Shown piece by piece: positions 26,015-35,948 of a stretch of 64,000 nucleotides of DNA (position 1 is the stretch's first letter; each line of letters begins with the position of its first letter). The stretch is from Desulfobacter hydrogenophilus (lineage in GTDB: Bacteria > Desulfobacterota > Desulfobacteria > Desulfobacterales > Desulfobacteraceae). A program made the translations under genes and the position numbers. The notes beneath the pieces were generated by a model. The model did no database searches. It was not told the DNA's origin and worked only from the letters and a program-made list of their open reading frames with translations. The stretch covers positions 4,528,501-4,592,500 of the forward strand of contig NZ_CP036313.1 of assembly GCF_004319545.1 (NCBI RefSeq). Reading direction: 5' to 3'.

Positions 26015-27400
26015 ATGACAATCAAGCGCCTTTACCTGAAAATTCTTTTCGCCTTTCTGGGCATTCTTCTTATCACCATCCTGCTGACCATGGGTCTGTT
26101 CATGGTGACTGCCGGGCGTTGCTATAAATCCTACCTGGATCATGAAACCCTTGCCAAGCTAAAAATATTCAAGGTCATGGTACAAAAAGAAGTGGAGCGG
26201 CATAAAGACCTTCCGCCGGAAAAAAACCCGGATCTTGTCCAACTTTTAGACACCTGCACGGCATTGTTCGACGTCAAACTCTGGCTCACCGAACCCAAAA
26301 ACCATATTATATTTCAAAGTTTTAAGGGGCCGGTGAATTTTCTGCCCGACAGGGCCCACCGACAGGTCCATCACGACAGCGGAATTACGCTTTATCATTA
26401 TATAATTAAGTGGAACAAGTACCATGCTGTCATACCCATCAGCTACCGAAACCAAGGATTGCGCCTGCATCTTTTTGTGGACACCGGGAAGACCAATCGC
26501 CATGAAGGATTGTTTTTAATGGGGGTTATTGTCATCGGGATTACCGCCACCTTGATGCTGCTCCCTGCGATTTCATACATCACCCGCCGGATAAACCGAC
26601 TTAATCAGTCTGCCCTTGAATTTGCCGGGGGGAATCTGTCTGTGCGAACGGATATCAAAGGCCATGATGAAATTGCCAAACTTGGGGATACATTCAATCG
26701 GATGGCAGATCGATTGGAACGGCTGGTCCGCAATTCCAAGGAACTGACGGCCAATGTGTCCCATGAATTGCGATCGCCCCTTACACGCTTGAGAGTTTCC
26801 AAGGAACTGATCTTAGATAAACTGGAGCAAAAGGGCGCTTCGGATGATGCGATCATACGATTATTGAACAACATGGAATCAGACATCGGGGATCTTGACA
26901 CTCTGATAGAAGAAGCGCTGGCTCTTTCCAAAATTGATTACCAGGAATCGGCCCTGGAACCTGAGACCTTCAGATTTTCCGATTTTATCAAATCCATGGT
27001 GAACGCATACCATCCGCTGTTAAGCCGGAACGATCTGATTCTTGACCTTAACATCCGGGACTTTGGCAAGGCCCGCCAAGATAAAGCACTGGTAAAATCG
27101 GTCTTTTCCAATCTCATGGACAATGCCATAAAATATTCACCACCCGGCAATACCATCCGTGTGTCTGCCGAAACAGTCTCTCCCAAGGGCCTTGCATTCT
27201 CAATTACAAATACCTGCGTACCGATGAGTCAACAGGATCTTGATCGCCTGTTCAATCCGTTTTTCCGTATTCCCGGGCAAAAAGCATCGGGGACAGGGCT
27301 TGGACTGGCTATTGCAAAAAAACAGATGCTGCGCTGCAAAGGCACCATCCGAGCAGAACACACTGGCCGGGAAATTTGCCTGACCGTTTGTTTGCCCTAA
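26015..27400 (+). CDS. CpxA-like membrane sensor histidine kinase
   Basis: 461 residues: membrane helix 1 (about 11-31), a periplasmic sensor region of about 135 residues, helix 2 (about 167-188), HAMP linker, dimerisation/phosphoacceptor domain with H250 in NVSHELRSPLTRL, and HATPase domain with N-box LMDNAIKYS, F-box LFNPFFRI and G-box SGTGLGLAIAKK. It autophosphorylates and passes phosphate to the regulator encoded just upstream. The HAMP-plus-short-periplasmic layout is that of CpxA. Signal unknown. Confidence 0.92.
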   Translation: MTIKRLYLKILFAFLGILLITILLTMGLFMVTAGRCYKSYLDHETLAKLKIFKVMVQKEVERHKDLPPEKNPDLVQLLDTCTALFDVKLWLTEPKNHIIFQSFKGPVNFLPDRAHRQVHHDSGITLYHYIIKWNKYHAVIPISYRNQGLRLHLFVDTGKTNRHEGLFLMGVIVIGITATLMLLPAISYITRRINRLNQSALEFAGGNLSVRTDIKGHDEIAKLGDTFNRMADRLERLVRNSKELTANVSHELRSPLTRLRVSKELILDKLEQKGASDDAIIRLLNNMESDIGDLDTLIEEALALSKIDYQESALEPETFRFSDFIKSMVNAYHPLLSRNDLILDLNIRDFGKARQDKALVKSVFSNLMDNAIKYSPPGNTIRVSAETVSPKGLAFSITNTCVPMSQQDLDRLFNPFFRIPGQKASGTGLGLAIAKKQMLRCKGTIRAEHTGREICLTVCLP

Positions 27401-27402
27401 TA

Positions 27403-27515
27403 TAATTTTAGGAACGGATCTTAAGGACCGCAGATTAAATAACTTACCTACTTTGATATATCCGGCAGCGCGGGCGAGACGCCCGCGCTCCTGAATTATT
27501 TCGGACTCATTCCTT
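27403..27515. repeat. Hybrid of MITE end and GC-rich palindromic repeat
   Basis: Starts with AGGAACGGATCTTA, the outer end of the GC-rich repeat, then a solo MITE end TTAAGGACCGCAGATTAAAT (27421-), then a short hairpin GCGCGGGCG/CGCCCGCGC (27468-27488) and GGACTCATTCCTT. It sits between the kinase and asd stop codons and may serve as a bidirectional terminator. Confidence 0.65.
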
Positions 27516-28620
27516 AAAGAATGATATTTAAAATTCGCCGCAAAGGTTCGGCCGCGCCCCAGAGCAACTGATCACCCACAGAAAATGCGGTGAGAAAATT
27601 TTCACCGATATTCATTTTCCGGATTCTGCCCACAGGTACGTTCAGGGTACCTGTCACTGCGGCGGGCGTCAGGTCCCTGATGGAATCTTCCTTATTGTTG
27701 GGTATGACCCGGACCCAGTCATTATTGGCCGCCAGGGCGGCATTAATCTCGTCTAAAGGGACATCCTTTTTTAACTTGATGGTAAAGGCCTGGGAATGGC
27801 AACGCATGGACCCGATGCGGATGCACTGGCCGTCAATGGGGATGGGGTTATCTGAGCGCCCCAAAATTTTGTTGGTTTCCACAAACCCTTTCCACTCCTC
27901 CCGGGTCTGGCCGTTGTCCATGGCCCGATCAATCCACGGGATAAGGCTGGCACCCAGGGGAACGCCCCAGTTTTCAACAGGATATGCATCGGACCGCAAG
28001 GTGTCGGTAACCGTCCTATCAAGATCAAGAATCGCTGAGGCAGGATCATCCAGGATCGGGGCCGCCTTGTCACCAATGGTTCTCATCTGTGACACAAGCT
28101 CTCTCATATTTTTGGCACCGGCACCGGAAGCGGCCTGGTAGGTCATGGAGGTCAGCCATTCCACCCAGTCATTCTCAAAAAGCCCGCCCAGGGCCATCAG
28201 CATCAATGATACCGTGCAGTTGCCGCCGATAAAATTTTTAATTCCCTTGGATATCGCCGTTTCAATGACCGGCATATTGACCGGATCCAGAACAATAATG
28301 CTTTGCTCATCCATCCTTAAGGTGGATGCCGCATCAATCCAGTACCCGTCCCAGCCCCGCTCGGTCAATTTAGGACGCACGGCTTCGGTGTAAGAACCAC
28401 CCTGGCAGGTCACCAATATGTCCATGTCCATCAATCTGTCAATATCAAAAGCGTCAATGAGTTCAGAAGTACCCTGCCCCACATCAGGGGCAGTCTGTCC
28501 GGCCTGGGACGTGGTGAAAAAAAATGGTGTGAATTTTTGAAAATCATTCTGTGCAGACATTCTTTCCATGAGAACAGAACCCACCATGCCCCGCCAGCCA
28601 ACTATTCCGACTTTTTTCAT
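27514..28620 (-). CDS. asd: Aspartate-semialdehyde dehydrogenase
   Basis: 368 residues. N-terminal NADP-binding [17 protein letters not shown], catalytic Cys in [18 protein letters not shown], substrate-binding region around [12 protein letters not shown] and the His in [12 protein letters not shown]. The pattern is that of the long proteobacterial Asd type. It makes aspartate semialdehyde from aspartyl phosphate, for lysine, threonine, methionine and peptidoglycan synthesis. GATAGAGGAG directly before ATG. It stands alone: the neighbours are a repeat and a kinase fragment. Confidence 0.96.
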   Translation of the reverse strand: MKKVGIVGWRGMVGSVLMERMSAQNDFQKFTPFFFTTSQAGQTAPDVGQGTSELIDAFDIDRLMDMDILVTCQGGSYTEAVRPKLTERGWDGYWIDAASTLRMDEQSIIVLDPVNMPVIETAISKGIKNFIGGNCTVSLMLMALGGLFENDWVEWLTSMTYQAASGAGAKNMRELVSQMRTIGDKAAPILDDPASAILDLDRTVTDTLRSDAYPVENWGVPLGASLIPWIDRAMDNGQTREEWKGFVETNKILGRSDNPIPIDGQCIRIGSMRCHSQAFTIKLKKDVPLDEINAALAANNDWVRVIPNNKEDSIRDLTPAAVTGTLNVPVGRIRKMNIGENFLTAFSVGDQLLWGAAEPLRRILNIIL

Positions 28621-28757
28621 CTCCTCTATCCTTTCTGCTACAAGTATGTAATTTAAAATTTAAGCCTTATTGCATAGCTGCTTTTTTAAAAAAAAGCCAG
28701 GGGGCAGATAAAAAAATCAGCGCGATCGTCATATCGTTTGCCTGCCGTTTTGAAAAA

Positions 28758-29097
28758 TTAAGCGGCAGGAAGAAACAAAACCGCCCGCACCCCGAAATCC
28801 GGATTATTTTTTACGTCAATGGACCCGCCGTGGAACAGAACGATTTCCCGGACAAAGTTAAGACCTAAATACGTACTTTTCTTGCGCGTGTCCAGGCGCT
28901 GGATGAATAAAAAACCGATCAAAAATTTTATCCCGTACAAATTCCGGGATACCCGGCCCTTGATCCCTAATTTCAACCACCACGGTTTCCCCCGAACGCT
29001 TAAGCGTAACACCTATTTCTCCGCCCCTTGGACTGAACTGCAGGTTGGATTCGGTCCTCATATTGGATAGGAACCTTTTCTTTTGCGCCGGCGGCAC
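28758..29097 (-). pseudogene. Histidine-kinase ATPase-domain remnant
   Basis: Two overlapping minus-strand frames together spell a HATPase domain: FSPRGGEIGVTL and IRDQGPGIPEFVRDKIFDRFF in one frame, then, after a frameshift near 28865, TYLGLNFVREIVLFHGGSI and GVRAVLFLPAA in the other. That is the N-box to G-box end of a CreC-like kinase with its start and sensor missing. The break at its 5' side coincides with the group II intron remnant at 29104. Non-functional. Confidence 0.75.
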
Positions 29098-29103
29098 ATT
29101 GTC

Positions 29104-29372
29104 TATCGAGTCAGAGGGAGCCTATATCGGCTCCCGTCTGCCCACAAAACCGTGCGTATGGGTCCGTACGCGGCTATTCTTGCAACTTTTATCCATCAAT
29201 GAACACTAAACCAATGGTTCCACCTATCGGTTGACCTTATAACTTGCCCAAATCGGTTTATAAACCACCGATTCGGATAGGCGGGGTGTAAGGCTTCTGA
29301 CCTGGATAGGACCCAACGTCCTCTATCCCCTGGAATGCAAGCAAGTTACATGCAATTACCTGCTCGATACAG
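29104..29372 (-). mobile_element. Group II intron 3'-end remnant
   Basis: On the minus strand, AGCCGCGTACGG followed by ACCCATACGCACGGTTTT (29176-29146) resembles intron domain V, and the next stretch with the hairpin GGGAGCC/GGCTCCC then CTGACTCGAT resembles domain VI and the intron 3' end. No reverse transcriptase is present. The segment joins the kinase fragment to the end of the yejE-like gene, so it probably marks a deletion. Upstream parts (29180-29372) are not identified. Confidence 0.5.
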
Positions 29373-29374
29373 GC

Positions 29375-30421
29375 CTACTCATACACCGTATGGCGCCGAG
29401 GGTCAAAGGCTTCCCTGATGCCCTCACCGATAAAGGTGACGGTCATCAGCGTCACCACAAGGGCTGAAACCACGGCAGCGGAAATCCACCAGGCTTCCAT
29501 GTTTTGCCAACCCTGGGATAAAAGCTCTCCCCAAGACGGCGTAGGTGCAGGCAGACCGAACCCGAGGTAATCCAGGGAGGTTAAGGCCACAATGCCGCCG
29601 GAAATGGCAAAGGGCGCATAGGTAACGATCACGGAAATGGTGTTGGGGATAATGTGCCTGAAAATAATCCGGAAATGTGAAGCGCCCAGGGACCGGACCG
29701 CAAGAATATATTCGCGCTCCTTTTCCCGGTAGGTCATGGTGCGCATCACCCAGGTAATGGAAATCCAGCCGAAAAAAGCCATTATCAGAATCAGGATCAT
29801 GAAACTTGGCACCACAATGGAGGAAACGATAATAATTACATACAAAAACGGGATATTGCTCCAGATCTCAATGATCCGCTGGAAAAACAGATCAAATTTC
29901 CCGCCGAAATAGCCCATGGCACAGCCCAGGGATATACCCACCGTATAATTAAAAAACAGCAGGCCCAGGGAAAAAAGAATGGCCGTACGAAACCCGTACA
30001 CAAGGCGGGCCAGCACATCCCGACCCACGTTGTCCGTGCCCAAAAAATGCCGAAGGGAAAATGACGGCGGAAACGGCGGGTATTCATTAAAGCGCAGGTC
30101 ATTTTCATAGGGATTATACGGCACCGGCGGCATAATCACAAAGCCTGTCCTCCCGTCCCTGTCCAATTTCTGTTTTAATTCCCGGTAATTGGTCTCATAG
30201 GAATAACCCAAGCCAAAGGTTTTTCCCGGTATCATATCCTGGTAGGTGGGAAAATAAAACTCTCCCCGGTAACAGACCACAAGGGCCCTGGAATTAATGA
30301 ACACTTCTGCAAAAAAGGATATAAACATCAGAATCAGAATGATCACAAGGGACCAAAAGCCTCTTTTGACACTGCAAAATCGTCTGAGTTGTTCCTTTGT
30401 CACCGGATTTAGTACCGCCAT
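29375..30421 (-). CDS. yejE: ABC transporter permease, YejE-like
   Basis: 348 residues. One N-terminal helix, a periplasmic loop of about 100 residues (GKTFGLGYSYETNYRELKQKL), then the BPD_transp_1 core with the coupling motif around RSLGASHFRIIFRHIIPN. The RHFLGTDNVGRDVLARLVYG block is typical of oligopeptide/microcin C-type (Yej) inner-membrane permeases. It pairs with the YejB-like gene 13 bases upstream. Neither the YejF ATPase nor the YejA binding protein is adjacent; the place where yejF would be expected is taken by the intron and kinase remnants. Confidence 0.85.
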   Translation of the reverse strand: MAVLNPVTKEQLRRFCSVKRGFWSLVIILILMFISFFAEVFINSRALVVCYRGEFYFPTYQDMIPGKTFGLGYSYETNYRELKQKLDRDGRTGFVIMPPVPYNPYENDLRFNEYPPFPPSFSLRHFLGTDNVGRDVLARLVYGFRTAILFSLGLLFFNYTVGISLGCAMGYFGGKFDLFFQRIIEIWSNIPFLYVIIIVSSIVVPSFMILILIMAFFGWISITWVMRTMTYREKEREYILAVRSLGASHFRIIFRHIIPNTISVIVTYAPFAISGGIVALTSLDYLGFGLPAPTPSWGELLSQGWQNMEAWWISAAVVSALVVTLMTVTFIGEGIREAFDPRRHTVYE

Positions 30422-30434
30422 GCAAAAGCTCCTT

Positions 30435-31463
30435 TTATTTGAACCTTACCCGGGGATCAACGATCGCTACACACACATCAGACAAAATATTTCCCACCAT
30501 GAACAGCAGGGATGAAATCACCAGAATCCCCATCACCACAGGGTAATCCCGGTCAAGGATGGACTCATACCCTAAAAGGCCCATACCGTCGATATTAAAC
30601 ACCTTTTCAATGAGAAATGATCCCATCAAAAGAATGGAAACATTGTTACCAAAGCTGGTGGCAATGGGGATCAGACTGTTACGAAGGGCATGGCGAAAAA
30701 CAGCCTGTTTGAAGCTTAAACCCTTGGCAATGGCCGTGCGCACATAATCTGCAGACAGGTTATCCATAAGCGTGTTTTTCATCAAAAGGGTCATCACGGT
30801 AAAAGAGCCGATCACATAGGATAAAAGCGGCAATACAGTGTGCCGGGCTACATCCCTTATTTTTTCCCAAACTGCCATATCTGTAAAATAATCGGATGCG
30901 AGCCCGCCTAGGGGAAACAGATCCATGCGGGAGGCAAAAATCACCAGCATGATAACACCGGCCACCCAGCCCGGAATGGCGTAGCCTGCGAAAATAACCC
31001 CAGAGGTTATATTATCAAACCCGCTGTTGTGGTGCACAGCCTTAGCTACGCCCAAGGGAATACAGACGCCATAAATGACAATCATACTCAATACGCCGAA
31101 ATAAAGGGAGATGGGGATGCGTTCTTTAATCATGTCCCACACCGGATCCTGGTAACGGGTTGACCGGCCCAGATCGCCTTTAAGTACCTTGAAAAGCCAG
31201 AGTCCATAGCTTTGGAGCACAGGCTTATCAAATCCGTAATAGGCTTCAAGTTTTTTAATCTGGTCGTCGGACAAAGGCTGGCCCTGGCCTGCCTGGATTC
31301 TGGAATGACCGCCCTGCTCGCCCATCTGCATAGCCCTGGTTTCAGCAATGATGCGCTCAATGGGGCCACCCGGGACAAAGCGGGTGATGGTGAACACCAT
31401 GATGGTGATGCCGATGAAGGTGGGGATCACTAAAAGGAGCCGTCTGATAAAATACGCTGTCAC
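30435..31463 (-). CDS. yejB: ABC transporter permease, YejB-like
   Basis: 342 residues, six-helix BPD_transp_1 permease. N-terminal YFIRRLLLVIPTFIGITIMVFTI and RFVPGGPIE are standard DppB/OppB/YejB features; a polar loop (QMGEQGGHSRIQAGQGQPL) follows. The coupling region is AKGLSFKQAVFRHALRNSLIP. Known YejABEF imports oligopeptides such as microcin C. Here only the two permeases remain together; an ATPase would have to come from elsewhere. Confidence 0.85.
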   Translation of the reverse strand: MTAYFIRRLLLVIPTFIGITIMVFTITRFVPGGPIERIIAETRAMQMGEQGGHSRIQAGQGQPLSDDQIKKLEAYYGFDKPVLQSYGLWLFKVLKGDLGRSTRYQDPVWDMIKERIPISLYFGVLSMIVIYGVCIPLGVAKAVHHNSGFDNITSGVIFAGYAIPGWVAGVIMLVIFASRMDLFPLGGLASDYFTDMAVWEKIRDVARHTVLPLLSYVIGSFTVMTLLMKNTLMDNLSADYVRTAIAKGLSFKQAVFRHALRNSLIPIATSFGNNVSILLMGSFLIEKVFNIDGMGLLGYESILDRDYPVVMGILVISSLLFMVGNILSDVCVAIVDPRVRFK

Positions 31464-31520
31464 AGGATAAAAACGCCCTCCCCTATTGAAACGTCTGTGG
31501 TGTATGGCGAAAATGTTATA

Positions 31521-31557
31521 GCCTGGGGCACAGGATTCTAAACCCTATCCCCCAGGC
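31521..31557 (-). terminator. Terminator after alaS
   Basis: GCCTGGGG (31521-31528) pairs with CCCCAGGC (31550-31557), with further pairing inside; lies 22 bases past the alaS stop and ahead of the yejB-like gene. The T-run is weak (TATAACATTTT on the minus strand). Confidence 0.6.
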
Positions 31558-31578
31558 GTTATGTAATGCGTTTGCAGC

Positions 31579-34203
31579 TTATTTAGATACCGTATCAAAA
31601 ACAGATTCCAGAGCCTTGTCCAGAAATTCAGGCTTGGTACCACCGGCCTGGGCCATGTCCGGCCGGCCACCACCGCCGCCGCCCACGATACCGGCAGCTG
31701 TTTTGACAATATTGCCGGCTTTAAAGGTTTTGGTCAGATCATCGGTGACCATGGAAATAAGCAATGCCTTGCCGTTGGATTCGGCACCCAACAGAAGCAC
31801 GCCCGAACCCAACTTGGTCTTAAATTTGTCTGCCAGATCCCGAAGCTGGGAAGGATTTTCAATTTCCACCCGTTTGGCCAGCACCTTGACCCCGTTGATC
31901 TGCCTGATATCATCATCAATGTTTTCAACCGATTTGGATGCGATCTTAGCTTTAAGTGCGGCCAACTCCTTTTCCGCAGCCTTTTTCTCGGCGGCAAAAC
32001 TTTCCAGCCGGTCCACTACATCGTCCTTTGCACTTTTCAAAACCCCAGCCACCTTTTCAATGGCTAACTGATCTGCATGGACTGCTTCAAGGGCTGCAAG
32101 GCCTGTCACCGCTTCAATACGGCGCACACCCGAGGCAATACCGCCCTCGGACAGGATGCGGAACAACCCAATGTCGCCGGTGGCACGGGTATGGGTGCCG
32201 CCGCACAGTTCCTGGGAAAAATCGCCCTGGGAAACCACCCGGACCACATCCCCGTATTTTTCCTCAAACAGCGCCGTCGCACCGGACCGGACAGCTTCAT
32301 CCATGTCCATCTCCTTTGTGGTAACCGCATGGTTCTCAATGATACGGGTATTGACTTCGATCTCAATGGCCGCAAGCTCTTCGGGCGTGGCAGCACTGAA
32401 ATGGGTGAAGTCAAACCGCAGTCTGTCCGGCGTAACCAGGGACCCTGACTGTTTGACATGATCGCCTAACACCTTGCGAAGGGCTGCATGCAGGATATGG
32501 GTAGCTGAATGGTTTGCCGCCGTGGCCCGACGAAGTCCTGCATCCACCTTGAGGGTAAATGTATCGCCTTTTTTGCAGGCACCCTTGACGACCTTACCCT
32601 TGTGGATGAAAAGCCCGGAAGGATCCTTGACCGTGTCTGTGATCTCAATTGCACAAGAATCATTTTCAAAAAGCCCTTTGTCCCCGGCCTGGCCCCCGGA
32701 CTCCGCATAAAACACGGTTTGGGAAGTAACCACTTCAATTTCGTCACCGGCATTGGCTATATCAACTTCAGCATCATCTTTAACCACGATGAGCAGATCG
32801 CTTTGCATTTCAATGGCATCATAACCTTTGAATACGGTTTTCACACCTGCAGAAGTCAAAGGTTTATACGCATCTCCCACACCGGCAAACTTCTTTTTGG
32901 ACTTGGACCGAGCTTTCTGTTCAGCCATGGCCGCATCAAACCCATCCAGATCCAGGGTAATATCCATCTCCTTGACATGGTCCTGGATAATGTCCACTGG
33001 AAATCCAAAGGTATCGTAAAGCTTGAAAATCACCTCTCCGGGAATGATTTTCTCGTGCCGTTTTTCAAGATCCTCAACCGTTGCCTCCAAAAGTTTCATG
33101 CCGGTTTCAAGGGTTTCTAAGAACTTTTCCTCTTCGTTTTTCACCACGTTGAGGATAAAAGCGGCAGACTCTTTGAGTTCCGGATAAGCGTCATCCATAA
33201 TGGAAAATACGGTTTGAACGGTTTTGTGTAGAAAAGATTGGGTCAACCCGATGCTGCGACCGTACCGGATGGCCCGGCGCATGATCCTACGAAGCACATA
33301 ACCGCGCCCCTCGTTAGAAGGCATCACCCCGTCACAGATCAAAAAAGCAGAGGCTCTTGAGTGATCGGCAATGACCTTCATGGCCACTTCCACTTCTTTG
33401 GATTCCCCCCGTTTTTTGCCGGCCAGTTCCCCGACCCGGTCCATGATAGGCACAAAAAGGTCGGTATCAAAATTGGTGGGTACATCCTGGAGTACGGAAA
33501 TAATGCGCTCAAGGCCCATACCCGTGTCAATACTGGGTTTGGGCAGCGGCGTCATGGTGCCGTCTTCACTTCTTTCAAACTGCATGAATACCAGATTCCA
33601 CAACTCCAGCCACCGGTCGCAGTCACAGCCCACCGCACAGTTGGGATCATCACATCCAAATTCTTTACCACGGTCAATGTGGATCTCGGAACAGGGACCG
33701 CAGGGACCGGTGTCACCCATGGCCCAAAAATTGTCCTCATCGCCTAATCGGGAGATGCGTTCAGAGGGCAGACCAATTTGCTTATTCCAGATATCAAAGG
33801 CCTGATCGTCATCTTTATAAACAGATACATAGAGTTTTTCGGCATCAAACCCATACCCGTTGGTGAGCAGGTCCCAGGCAAAGTCAATGGCCTTTTCCTT
33901 GAAATACTCGCCAAAGGAGAAATTGCCCAGCATCTCAAAAAAAGTGTGGTGGCGCGCCGTGTATCCCACATTTTCAAGATCGTTATGTTTGCCCCCGGCC
34001 CGCACGCATTTCTGTGAGGTAACAGCGGTGGAGTAGTCACGTTTTTCATCACCTGTAAAAACACGCTTAAACTGCACCATACCGGCATTGACAAACAGCA
34101 GGGTGGGATCATCCTGGGGTACCAGGGACGACGAGCGCACATGGCGGTGGTTATGTTTTTTAAAATATTCGAGGAAAATTTTCCTGGCTTCATTACCTGT
34201 CAT
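31579..34203 (-). CDS. alaS: Alanyl-tRNA synthetase
   Basis: 874 residues, full length. Class II catalytic core with motif 1 region FLEYFKKHNHRHV and DPTLLFVNAGMVQFK, the SYSTEM editing domain with zinc ligands in HSATHILHAALR and CGGTHTRATGDIG, and a C-terminal C-Ala domain ending with the glycine-rich GGGGGGRPDMAQAGG. Charges tRNA-Ala and clears Ser/Gly misacylation. AGGAG lies before ATG 34203. It follows recA in the same direction, a conserved recA-alaS neighbourhood, but without recX and with a 143-bp palindromic repeat in the gap. Confidence 0.97.
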   Translation of the reverse strand: MTGNEARKIFLEYFKKHNHRHVRSSSLVPQDDPTLLFVNAGMVQFKRVFTGDEKRDYSTAVTSQKCVRAGGKHNDLENVGYTARHHTFFEMLGNFSFGEYFKEKAIDFAWDLLTNGYGFDAEKLYVSVYKDDDQAFDIWNKQIGLPSERISRLGDEDNFWAMGDTGPCGPCSEIHIDRGKEFGCDDPNCAVGCDCDRWLELWNLVFMQFERSEDGTMTPLPKPSIDTGMGLERIISVLQDVPTNFDTDLFVPIMDRVGELAGKKRGESKEVEVAMKVIADHSRASAFLICDGVMPSNEGRGYVLRRIMRRAIRYGRSIGLTQSFLHKTVQTVFSIMDDAYPELKESAAFILNVVKNEEEKFLETLETGMKLLEATVEDLEKRHEKIIPGEVIFKLYDTFGFPVDIIQDHVKEMDITLDLDGFDAAMAEQKARSKSKKKFAGVGDAYKPLTSAGVKTVFKGYDAIEMQSDLLIVVKDDAEVDIANAGDEIEVVTSQTVFYAESGGQAGDKGLFENDSCAIEITDTVKDPSGLFIHKGKVVKGACKKGDTFTLKVDAGLRRATAANHSATHILHAALRKVLGDHVKQSGSLVTPDRLRFDFTHFSAATPEELAAIEIEVNTRIIENHAVTTKEMDMDEAVRSGATALFEEKYGDVVRVVSQGDFSQELCGGTHTRATGDIGLFRILSEGGIASGVRRIEAVTGLAALEAVHADQLAIEKVAGVLKSAKDDVVDRLESFAAEKKAAEKELAALKAKIASKSVENIDDDIRQINGVKVLAKRVEIENPSQLRDLADKFKTKLGSGVLLLGAESNGKALLISMVTDDLTKTFKAGNIVKTAAGIVGGGGGGRPDMAQAGGTKPEFLDKALESVFDTVSK

Positions 34204-34242
34204 AGTATTATTAGCTCCTGCTCAACTGTACCGGTTAGTTTA

Positions 34243-34385
34243 GTGTTTGAACGAAAAGTTGCCCACCTGCGGCGTTGCATAAAACTTTGCAATCCTCACA
34301 ACCATGAGGTTGCTCCGGTTGCAAATTTTTATGCGCCTTGCATCTGGGCAACTTTTCGCCCAAACACGGGTTTCCATTCAGGCAC
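34243..34385. repeat. 143-bp palindromic repeat, copy 2
   Basis: GTGTTTGAACGAAAAGTTGC at one end is complementary to GCAACTTTTCG with CCCAAACAC near the other, and the middle (CTCACAACCATGAGG) forms a smaller hairpin. Same length as the copy at 19358-19500 and closely similar. Located between recA and alaS, so it will fold in their shared transcript if they are co-transcribed. Confidence 0.8.
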
Positions 34386-34389
34386 TATA

Positions 34390-35442
34390 TTAGGTTTCCG
34401 GTTTACTGTCCTTTCCGGTGGCGGCTGCAGTTTTGGTTGCTTCCGGTCCGGCAATTCCAAGTTCGGTTCTCACTTTAAGTTCAATGGCATCAAAAATATC
34501 GGGATTATCAATTAAAAAGGCCTTTACGTTTTCCCTGCCCTGGCCGATGCGTTCCCCGTCAAACGAATACCAGGACCCGCTCTTGTTCACAATATCCAGC
34601 TCAACCCCCATGTCCAGAAGGTCGCCGGTCCTGGAAATACCCTCCCCGTACATCAGGTCAAATTCAACATTTTTAAACGGAGGGGCCAGCTTATTTTTCA
34701 CCACCTTGACCTTGGTCCGGGATCCGAGTATATCTTCGCCGCTTTTAATGGCTGCCGCCTTTCTAATCTCAAGACGCATGGACGCGTAAAATTTCAAGGC
34801 ATTACCGCCGGTGGTGGTTTCCGGGTTGCCGTAGACCACGCCGATCTTCATACGTATCTGGTTGATAAAAATCAGGGTGGTGGCGGTTTTTCCTATTGTT
34901 CCGGTCAGTTTACGAAGGGCCTGGGACATTAATCTGGCTTGCAGCCCCATGTGGGAATCGCCCATCTCGCCTTCGATTTCCGATCTGGGCACAAGAGCGG
35001 CCACCGAATCCACAATCATGATGTCAACACCGCCGCTTCGCACCAGCATATCGGCAATTTCAAGGGCCTGTTCACCGTTATCAGGCTGGGAAACCAGAAG
35101 TTCGTCACAATCCACACCCAGCCGCTTGGCATAAGCCACATCCAAGGCGTGCTCGGCATCGATAAATGCGGCAATACCGCCTTTTTTCTGGGCCTCGGCC
35201 ACGGCATGAAGTGCAAGGGTTGTCTTGCCTGAAGATTCAGGACCGTAAATTTCAATAACCCTGCCCCTGGGGTATCCGCCCACGCCCAGAGCCTTATCCA
35301 GGGCAAGGGAACCGGACCGGATCACGGGCACGGCTACAATTTCCCGGCCGCCCAGCTTCATAATCGAGCCTTTGCCAAACTGGCGCTCAATCTGATTCAT
35401 GGCGGTCTGCACAGCTTTTTCCTTTTCCTTATTCTTTTCCAT
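34390..35442 (-). CDS. recA: Recombinase RecA
   Basis: 350 residues. Walker [10 protein letters not shown], Walker [11 protein letters not shown], the loop [22 protein letters not shown] and [14 protein letters not shown] are the canonical RecA core; the C-terminal domain ends in a short A/T/K-rich tail. It coats single-stranded DNA, drives strand exchange and triggers LexA self-cleavage. AGGAGG precedes ATG. Only 12 bases separate it from pgpA, so it probably shares that operon; I see no SOS-box-like palindrome in the gap, so SOS control, if any, is further upstream. Confidence 0.98.
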   Translation of the reverse strand: MEKNKEKEKAVQTAMNQIERQFGKGSIMKLGGREIVAVPVIRSGSLALDKALGVGGYPRGRVIEIYGPESSGKTTLALHAVAEAQKKGGIAAFIDAEHALDVAYAKRLGVDCDELLVSQPDNGEQALEIADMLVRSGGVDIMIVDSVAALVPRSEIEGEMGDSHMGLQARLMSQALRKLTGTIGKTATTLIFINQIRMKIGVVYGNPETTTGGNALKFYASMRLEIRKAAAIKSGEDILGSRTKVKVVKNKLAPPFKNVEFDLMYGEGISRTGDLLDMGVELDIVNKSGSWYSFDGERIGQGRENVKAFLIDNPDIFDAIELKVRTELGIAGPEATKTAAATGKDSKPET

Positions 35443-35454
35443 CGCGTTTTCCTC

Positions 35455-35925
35455 CTAAATCGTGGCTGAAAGGTAGATTGCCTTAAGCAGGAAAGCAGCC
35501 AGCAGCCCTGCCATTATATCATCCAGTACAATACCGGCCCCGCCGGAAAAAGTTTTCTCAAACCAGCGAATCGGAAAAGGCTTTAATATATCAAAACACC
35601 TGAAAGCAATAAAGCCCGCTGCCAGTGTAAGCACGGTCACCGGCACCAGGGTCATGGTCACACAAAACCCTGCCATTTCATCAATGACTATAGCCCCCGG
35701 ATCTTTACCGCCAATCAGAATTTCAGCCTCCTGGGAAATCCAAACGGCACAAAGTATCACGCCCACCAGAAACAGGGCGGCAGCACCGGGCGTACCCGCC
35801 GTTGCCAGCCACACCATGAGCCCAATCAACGGCAGCCCGGCAAGGGTGCCAAAGGTCCCGGGTGCAAAAGGTATTCGGCCCAGGCCAAAACCCGTGGCTA
35901 TAATAAGAATGGTTTTTTGCCCCAT
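35455..35925 (-). CDS. pgpA: Phosphatidylglycerophosphatase A
   Basis: 156 residues, PgpA/YutG-type membrane phosphatase with about four helices. GFGLGRIPFAPGTFGTLAGLPL at the N-terminus, DPGAIVIDEMAGF in the middle with the metal-binding Asp/Glu, and FDILKPFPIRWFEK then GAGIVLDDIMAGL near the end are the family motifs. Dephosphorylates phosphatidylglycerol phosphate in the inner membrane. ATG 35925 has AAAGGAG before it; the TTG one codon earlier is not needed. Between larC and recA in one direction. Confidence 0.94.
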   Translation of the reverse strand: MGQKTILIIATGFGLGRIPFAPGTFGTLAGLPLIGLMVWLATAGTPGAAALFLVGVILCAVWISQEAEILIGGKDPGAIVIDEMAGFCVTMTLVPVTVLTLAAGFIAFRCFDILKPFPIRWFEKTFSGGAGIVLDDIMAGLLAAFLLKAIYLSATI

Positions 35926-35948
35926 CAACCGACTCCTTTCACGGTCTT

